Shown: piece after piece, positions 59,597 to 64,000 of the stretch | Numbering within the stretch: the stretch's first letter is position 1 | How the letters are laid out: every line of letters begins with the position of its first letter | Origin: Ornithinimicrobium sp. F0845 | Lineage (GTDB): Bacteria; Actinomycetota; Actinomycetes; Actinomycetales; Dermatophilaceae | Direction: 5' to 3' | Assembly (NCBI RefSeq): GCF_023015765.1 | Contig: NZ_JALKAL010000007.1 | Span: 186,001-250,000 of the forward strand | Length of the DNA: 64,000 nucleotides | Notes under the pieces: generated by a model | The model's database searches: none | What the model saw: only the letters and a program-made list of their open reading frames with translations | What the model was told of the DNA's origin: nothing | Position numbers and translations under genes: made by a program

Positions 59597-60103
59597 TCAG
59601 TAGGCCGTGCGGTCGGCCTTGTCCAGCCACTCCTGGAAGACCTCGTCGGCCTTGGGGACGTCGAGCCGCCGGAACGGGATGGACCGCTCGGCAGGGTCGA
59701 GACCGATCTCGTCGTAGATCACGGCGTCGCTGAAGTCGGCGCGCGCGGCGTCGTGCCGGGTCGAGGCGTAGTAGAGGGCCGCCGGCCGCGCCCAGTAGAC
59801 CGCACCGAGGCACATCGGGCACGGCTCGCACGAGGCGTAGACCAGGGCACCGGTCAGCTGGAAGGTGCCCAGACGCTGGCAGGCCGCGCGGATCGCGACG
59901 ACCTCCGCGTGGGCGGTGGGGTCGTTGCTGCTCAGGACCCGGTTCCACCCCTCGCCGATCACCTCGCCGTCCAGCACGACCAGCGCGCCGAACGGCCCAC
60001 CGTCGCCGGCTGCGACGCCCCGGCCGGCGAGGTCGACGGCCTGCTGCAGGAAGCGGCCGTGCTCGTCGTGGGCTCCGGGCTGGTCCGCGGGCGAGGTGCT
60101 CAT
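59597..60103 (-). CDS. Nucleoside/guanine deaminase-like protein
   Basis: The 168-residue CDA-fold zinc deaminase has the HAE motif at 65-67 (TAHAEVVAIRAA) and PCPMC at 94-98 (CEPCPMCLGAVYWAR). DEIGLDPAERSIP near the C-terminus and GGPFGALVV near 35 are as in guanine deaminase GuaD rather than tRNA-specific TadA. It would convert guanine to xanthine. It faces DUF1304 across the repeat gap and is divergent from the universal stress protein gene. Confidence 0.82.
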   Translation of the reverse strand: MSTSPADQPGAHDEHGRFLQQAVDLAGRGVAAGDGGPFGALVVLDGEVIGEGWNRVLSSNDPTAHAEVVAIRAACQRLGTFQLTGALVYASCEPCPMCLGAVYWARPAALYYASTRHDAARADFSDAVIYDEIGLDPAERSIPFRRLDVPKADEVFQEWLDKADRTAY

Positions 60104-60284
60104 CCCGCCAACGGTAGCGTCCGGCGCGGTGGATGGCGGCCCGATTAACCCGACGGCGGCGGAACGGCGTGATTCCCCCGGCCGGATGCGCCGCTTGCTC
60201 CAGACAGGCGGCGAATCGCGCCGTCAGGTGCTGCGTTCCCCGGCGATTCGCGACAAGATGGGAGTAGCCACCCAGGAGGTTCCC

Positions 60285-60803
60285 GTGACTGACAGCCCCA
60301 CCCCGACGGCCCCCTCGAACTGGCCGTCGCAGCGCCCGGAGCGGATCGTCGTCGTCGGAGTGGACGCCGACCAGGCCCCGCACATCGTGCAGGAGACTGC
60401 CAGGCTGGCGGCCGCGATGTCCGCCGGTCTGGTGTGCGCCTGGGTCGACTCGACGCAGGTCATCTACGGCGCGAGCCTCGACGGCACCCGCCTCATCACG
60501 CCGCTGGACCCCGACCAGACGGCCGGGGCCAGCGAGGCGCTGCACGAGCGGGTCCACCGCTTCCTGGCCGAGCAACTCGCCGGCTCGGACGTGCCCTGGC
60601 GGCTGGAGTCCACGGTCGGGGACATCGCCTCCGGGCTGACCGAGGTCGCCCAGGAGTGGGACGCCGACGTCATCGCCGTCGGGGGCCGCCGCCCCGGTTT
60701 CAGCGGGTGGATGAACGAGGTCATCGGCGGGTCGATCGCCGGCCATCTGGTGCACACCCAGCATCGCCCCGTGCTCGTCATCCCGGGTGCCCGGGACGAC
60801 TGA
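60285..60803 (+). CDS. Universal stress protein
   Basis: The 172-residue single UspA domain has an N-terminal strand RIVVVGVDAD and a nucleotide motif near the end, GGRRPGFSGWMNEVIGGSIAGHLVHTQHRPVLVIP, close to the ATP-binding Gly-x2-Gly-x9-Gly(S/T). AGGAGG lies five bases before the GTG, the best ribosome-binding site in the area. It overlaps the first crcB gene by 17 bases and so shares a message with the fluoride channel genes. Confidence 0.88.
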   Translation: MTDSPTPTAPSNWPSQRPERIVVVGVDADQAPHIVQETARLAAAMSAGLVCAWVDSTQVIYGASLDGTRLITPLDPDQTAGASEALHERVHRFLAEQLAGSDVPWRLESTVGDIASGLTEVAQEWDADVIAVGGRRPGFSGWMNEVIGGSIAGHLVHTQHRPVLVIPGARDD

Positions 60804-61251
60804 CACGCGGGCGCGGCCCACGCCCCTGCTGATCCTGGCCGTCGCCCTCGGTGGTGCGCTGGGCACCAGCGGACGGTATGCCGTGAGCCTGCTCCTGGGG
60901 GCCGGTCACCACGCGCCGTGGGCCACCCTGGCCGTCAACGTCACCGGCGCCTTCCTGCTGGGGCTGCTCCTGGAGCGGCTCGCCAGCGCCGGGCCCGAGA
61001 CCCCGCGCCGCAGACTGGCCCGGCTCGCTCTCGGGACGGGCCTGCTGGGCGGGTTCACGACATACTCCGCCCTGGCCCTCGAGCTGCACCAGCTGCTCGA
61101 GACGGCCGAGATCGCCGCGGCCGTCCTCTACGGGCTCGGCACGGTGTGCGCCGGGCTGCTGGCCTGTGCCGCCGGGGTCGCCCTGGGTGCGCGGGGACCC
61201 GGTCGTGGGATGCGCCGGCCTGGGGCGCGCGGGCTCGGGGAGGCACCGTGA
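60787..61251 (+). CDS. crcB: Fluoride ion channel subunit, first copy
   Basis: The 154-residue CrcB/Fluc has four membrane helices, the N-terminal VALGGALGTSGRY, NVTGAFLLG (the conserved Asn region) and GLLGGFTTYSALALE, all Fluc landmarks. It works as a dimer; paired copies often form a hetero-dimer of opposite topology. The tail is Arg/Gly-rich. Overlaps the USP gene by 17 bases and the second crcB by four. Confidence 0.9.
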   Translation: MPGTTDTRARPTPLLILAVALGGALGTSGRYAVSLLLGAGHHAPWATLAVNVTGAFLLGLLLERLASAGPETPRRRLARLALGTGLLGGFTTYSALALELHQLLETAEIAAAVLYGLGTVCAGLLACAAGVALGARGPGRGMRRPGARGLGEAP

Positions 61252-61628
61252 GCCTCCCGGCGACGACCGTCCTGCTCCTGGCCCTGCTCGGAGGAGTCGG
61301 CGCGGCGGCCCGCTATCTGGTCGACGACCTGGTGAACCGGCGGTGGACAGGTCGCTTCCCGCTGGCCACGCTGCTCGTCAACGTCTCCGGCTCGTTCCTG
61401 ATCGGGCTGCTGGCGGTGACCCTGGGACCCGGGTGGCAGCAGGTCTATGCCGTCGGTGCTACCGGCTTCTGCGGGGGCTACACCACGTTCTCGACCGCCA
61501 CCGTGGAGACCCTCCGGCTCGTCCGGGAGGGAGCCTGGCGGGCCGCCGGGCTGGCCGCGGCCGGAAACCTGCTGCTCTGCCTCAGCGCCGCCACGGCCGG
61601 CGTGCTCACCGGTCGGGTGCTGGGCTGA
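61248..61628 (+). CDS. crcB: Fluoride ion channel subunit, second copy
   Basis: The 126-residue CrcB/Fluc partner has ALLGGVGAAARYLVDD, LLVNVSGSFLIGLLA and GFCGGYTTFSTATVE. Together with the first copy it should form the dual-topology channel that expels fluoride. GTGA overlap with the first copy. The 3' end overlaps the convergent SDR gene by 23 bases. I saw no crcB fluoride riboswitch before the USP gene. Confidence 0.9.
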   Translation: MSLPATTVLLLALLGGVGAAARYLVDDLVNRRWTGRFPLATLLVNVSGSFLIGLLAVTLGPGWQQVYAVGATGFCGGYTTFSTATVETLRLVREGAWRAAGLAAAGNLLLCLSAATAGVLTGRVLG

Positions 61629-62574
61629 TCCCCCGCTGGTTGTAGCGCCGCGCAGCCCTGGACCCCAACCCGGTCAGCGTCCGGACGGCGACGGCAGCGG
61701 GTCGACCCAGCTCCCGGCGGGCCTGACGCCCGGCACGGTCCTGCTCGTCGTCCGCATCGCCCGAGGGCGAGGGCAGCAACCGGTTGACCACCCCGAGCAG
61801 CCGCACGGTGGTGGCCGGCGCCAGACCGTGCACGCGGCCGGCCACGCGCGTGAGCGGTGTCAGCTCGACCCGGGGCCGCCCGGCGAGCACCCCGTCGACC
61901 ATGATGCGGGCGGCCCGCTCGGCCGACATGGTGAGCGGGGGCAGTGAGGCGGCCGGGCCGAACCAGGCGTACTCGGCGCCCTGGTTGCCGGTGAACCGGG
62001 CTCTTTCGTGGGACCCCGTCCGCATCAGCCCGGGGACGATCGTCGTCGAGGTGACGCCGGTGCCGGCAAGCTCGGCCGCCAACCCCTCGGAGAAGCCCAC
62101 CGCCCCGAACTTGGCGACGCTGTAGGGCACCAGGTGCGGCGGAGAGATCACGCCGCCGACGGAGGTGACCGTGCCGATGCGGCCGTGGCCCCGCTCCCGC
62201 ATCCCCGGGAGCACCGCGCGGGCCAGCCGGACCGGCCCCCACAGCATGGTGTCCACGGCGTCGCGGAAGTGCTCCTCGGTCATGCTCTCGACCGGCCCCA
62301 CCTGGATGACCCCCGCGACGGTGACCAGCACCTCGACCGGGCCGTGCCGCTCCTCGACCCCGGCGATCAGCCCGGCCACCTGCTCGGGGTCACGCACGTC
62401 GCAGACGGCCGAGTCCACCGGCCCGTGCGCCGAGAGGAGACCGACGGCACGGTCCAGGTCGGTGCGCGTGCGAGCACAGATCGTCACGTGGTGCCCACGG
62501 TCGAGCAGCTCCCGGGCGATCAGGAGACCGAGTCCCCGCGACCCTCCTGCCACGACCGCCACTGGTGCATCCAT
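61606..62574 (-). CDS. Short-chain dehydrogenase/reductase
   Basis: The 322-residue classical SDR has a cofactor loop VVAGGSRGLGLLIA (Gly-x3-Gly-x-Gly, about 8-21), an NNAG-position replaced by VTVAGVI, and the catalytic YSVAK (about 151-155) with Ser in VTSVGG. A C-terminal extension of about 80 residues is Pro/Arg-rich. TAGCGT lies six bases before the ATG. It is divergent from the alcohol dehydrogenase (64 bases). Confidence 0.85.
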   Translation of the reverse strand: MDAPVAVVAGGSRGLGLLIARELLDRGHHVTICARTRTDLDRAVGLLSAHGPVDSAVCDVRDPEQVAGLIAGVEERHGPVEVLVTVAGVIQVGPVESMTEEHFRDAVDTMLWGPVRLARAVLPGMRERGHGRIGTVTSVGGVISPPHLVPYSVAKFGAVGFSEGLAAELAGTGVTSTTIVPGLMRTGSHERARFTGNQGAEYAWFGPAASLPPLTMSAERAARIMVDGVLAGRPRVELTPLTRVAGRVHGLAPATTVRLLGVVNRLLPSPSGDADDEQDRAGRQARRELGRPAAVAVRTLTGLGSRAARRYNQRGISPAPDR

Positions 62575-62638
62575 CCTCCGACGCTAGGACCCACGTCCTG
62601 CGCTCGCACCCCGATCCGGTGGGCCCTACCGTCGAATG

Positions 62639-63823
62639 ATGAGAGCACTGACCTGGCAGGGACTCGGCGACGTGGAGGTCAAGGACGTCCCCGATCCTGC
62701 GATCGAGCAACCAACCGACGCGGTCGTGAGGGTCACCTCGACCGCGATCTGCGGCTCCGACCTGCACCTGTATGACGTCCTCGCACCCTACCTGCGCCCC
62801 GGCGACGTGCTGGGTCACGAGTTCATGGGCATCGTCGAGGAGGTCGGGCCGGAGGTCGGGCGGCTCCAGGTGGGCGATCGGGTCGTCGTGCCGTTCAACA
62901 TCTCCTGCGGGACCTGCTGGATGTGCAGCCGCGGGCTGTTCGCCCAGTGCGAGACGACCCAGGTGCGCGAGCAGGGCTCCGGGGCGGCGCTGTTCGGCTA
63001 CACCTCGCTCTACGGCTCGGTCCCGGGAGGCCAGGCCGAGTTCGTCCGGGTCCCGCACGCCGACTTCGGCCCGGTCTGGCTTGACGACGTCCACCCCGAC
63101 GAGCGGTACCTGTACCTGTCCGACATCCTGCCCACCGCGTGGCAGGGGGTGGAGTATGCCGCGGTGCCGGAGGGCGGGACCCTGGCGGTCATCGGTCTCG
63201 GGCCGGTCGGGCAGCTCGCGGTGCGGGTCGCCAGGCACCAGGGGATCGAGCGGGTGATCGGGGTGGACCTGGTGGACGAGCGGTTGGGCCTCGCGGCGGC
63301 GTACGGGGCGGAGGTGGTCGACCGCCGCTCCGTCGACGACGTCGCCGAGGCGCTGCGCGACCTCACTGACGGCCGTGGACCAGACAGTGTGCTGGACGCG
63401 GTGGGGATGGAGGCGCACGGCAACCCGGTGGCCGAGGCGGTCATCAACGTGGTGGCCAGGTCACCCAAGCCGTTGGCCCGCAAGGGGATCGAGACCGTCG
63501 GCATCGACCGGCTCGAGGTCCTCCACACGAGCATCGACGCGGTGCGCCGGGGCGGCACGGTCTCGCTCTCCGGCGTCTACGGCGGGATGGCCGACCCGAT
63601 GCCGATGATGCAGCTCTTCGACAAGGGGGTGCAGCTGCGGATGGGCCAGTGCCACGTGCGGCGGTGGACCCCGGAGCTGCACCAGCTCCTGTCCGGCGCC
63701 GACGACGTCCTGGGAGTGGAGACGCTGGCCACCCACCGCGTGCCGCTGGAGGAGGCGCCGGAGGCCTACCGGATGTTCCGGGACAAGACCGACGGGTGCG
63801 TCAAGGTCGTCCTGCAGCCGTGA
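62639..63823 (+). CDS. Zinc-dependent alcohol dehydrogenase, formaldehyde-dehydrogenase-like
   Basis: The 394-residue MDR-family enzyme has catalytic zinc ligands in ICGSDLHLYD and GHEFMGIVEEVG, structural-zinc cysteines in CGTCWMCSRGLFAQC, and the cofactor motif VIGLGPVGQLAV. The long form with the insertion GYTSLYGSVPGGQAEFVRVPHAD is typical of the glutathione-independent formaldehyde/threonine dehydrogenase group. The second ATG was chosen because TACCGT is six bases before it; the first is three bases upstream. Divergent from the SDR gene. Confidence 0.85.
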   Translation: MRALTWQGLGDVEVKDVPDPAIEQPTDAVVRVTSTAICGSDLHLYDVLAPYLRPGDVLGHEFMGIVEEVGPEVGRLQVGDRVVVPFNISCGTCWMCSRGLFAQCETTQVREQGSGAALFGYTSLYGSVPGGQAEFVRVPHADFGPVWLDDVHPDERYLYLSDILPTAWQGVEYAAVPEGGTLAVIGLGPVGQLAVRVARHQGIERVIGVDLVDERLGLAAAYGAEVVDRRSVDDVAEALRDLTDGRGPDSVLDAVGMEAHGNPVAEAVINVVARSPKPLARKGIETVGIDRLEVLHTSIDAVRRGGTVSLSGVYGGMADPMPMMQLFDKGVQLRMGQCHVRRWTPELHQLLSGADDVLGVETLATHRVPLEEAPEAYRMFRDKTDGCVKVVLQP

Positions 63824-63942
63824 GGTGACGTGACGCGCGACGACACCTTTCGGCCGCTGCCGCCGGCGCCCGGTCTCGCCCGTGCACCCCTCTCGCGCAG
63901 CCCCATGTCCCTTTCGCGGCGGGACTGCCTAGAGTGGGGAGC

Positions 63943-64000
63943 ATGAGCAACACCGCAGGCGCGCCCGACACCCGAGTTCTGGTGATCACCGTCTCGGACC
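63943..64000 (+). CDS. MoaB/Mog-like molybdopterin protein, cut by window end
   Basis: Only the first 19 residues are present: MSNTAGAPDTRVLVITVSD. The start of a VxxITVSDR strand is typical of MoaB/MogA molybdopterin adenylyltransferase, but so little sequence is weak support. TAGAGT lies seven bases before the ATG. The gap 63824-63942 contains nothing recognisable. Confidence 0.5.
   Translation, partial: MSNTAGAPDTRVLVITVSD

Noticed and set aside
60104-60284. Fluoride riboswitch before the USP-crcB-crcB operon
   Set aside because: The conserved GGxGAUGG and CUGAUGGCxxC-type blocks are not seen.

Overview
The window is high-GC (about 70%) DNA with dense coding, frequent GTG starts and many GTGA/ATGA stop-start overlaps. 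The gene content (PfkB and PFK kinases, TIGR03086 protein, collagen-like and CWB2 surface proteins, several ECF sigma factors, DUF222-HNH protein, CGNR regulator) is that of an actinobacterium. I infer a member of the Micrococcales, perhaps near Intrasporangiaceae/Ornithinimicrobiaceae, but no rRNA or marker gene is present to prove it. I saw no rRNA, tRNA, CRISPR array, transposase, integrase or phage gene. The window holds about 60 genes, two of them cut by the window ends and one broken by a frameshift.

Layout. 0-5.9 kb: small metabolic genes (VOC proteins, RNA ligase/phosphodiesterase, PfkB kinase, carbamate kinase, RHH protein, PLP lyase). 5.9-8.8 kb: AAA ATPase, CGNR regulator and DMT exporter around an unusual AT-rich repeated element. 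8.9-14.5 kb: UDP-glucose dehydrogenase, MFS plus PLP-lyase operon, DUF4143 ATPase. 14.6-19.4 kb: lone RND permease, collagen-like secreted protein, GNAT. 19.4-25.6 kb: repeat array, then a minus-strand run zwf, ABC1 kinase, TIGR03086 protein, SigX5-type sigma factor. 25.6-31 kb: secreted NlpC/P60 protein, M20 hydrolase, PqqD-like/HprK-like pair divergent from a MauE-thioredoxin fusion and DedA-like protein. 31-36 kb: UvrA paralogue with AlkD, then a DGPF protein with an ECF42 sigma factor. 36-43 kb: broken HNH gene, SigE-family sigma with a membrane partner, coiled-coil protein, CWB2 surface protein. 43-52.9 kb: crotonase, epimerase, TrmB/LuxR regulator next to a large subtilase, MOSC, glutathione peroxidase, PFK, CPBP protease. 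53-64 kb: MarR-controlled MFS exporter, ilvA, double GNAT, M50, deaminase, USP-crcB-crcB operon, SDR/ADH pair, start of a MoaB/Mog-like gene.

Three genome-style features run across the window. First, most genes that begin a transcription unit have a TANNNT-like -10 box 6-8 bases before the start codon and no Shine-Dalgarno, which suggests leaderless transcription. Second, the hexamer CATACT/AGTATG occurs about 30 times by hand count, in every reading frame and between genes, against about six expected from composition. Third, short tandem-repeat arrays lie in intergenic gaps, several between convergent genes, and one repeat type supplies the last Met codon and TAG stop of two unrelated genes.

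I did not find a single large unmistakable new system. The best candidates for new biology are the stop-codon repeat family, the CATACT word, the GTTATA element between the CGNR and ATPase genes, the PqqD/HprK/MauE-thioredoxin locus, and the UvrA2-AlkD pair. Starts given here often differ from the longest ORF, and the reason is stated in each entry.
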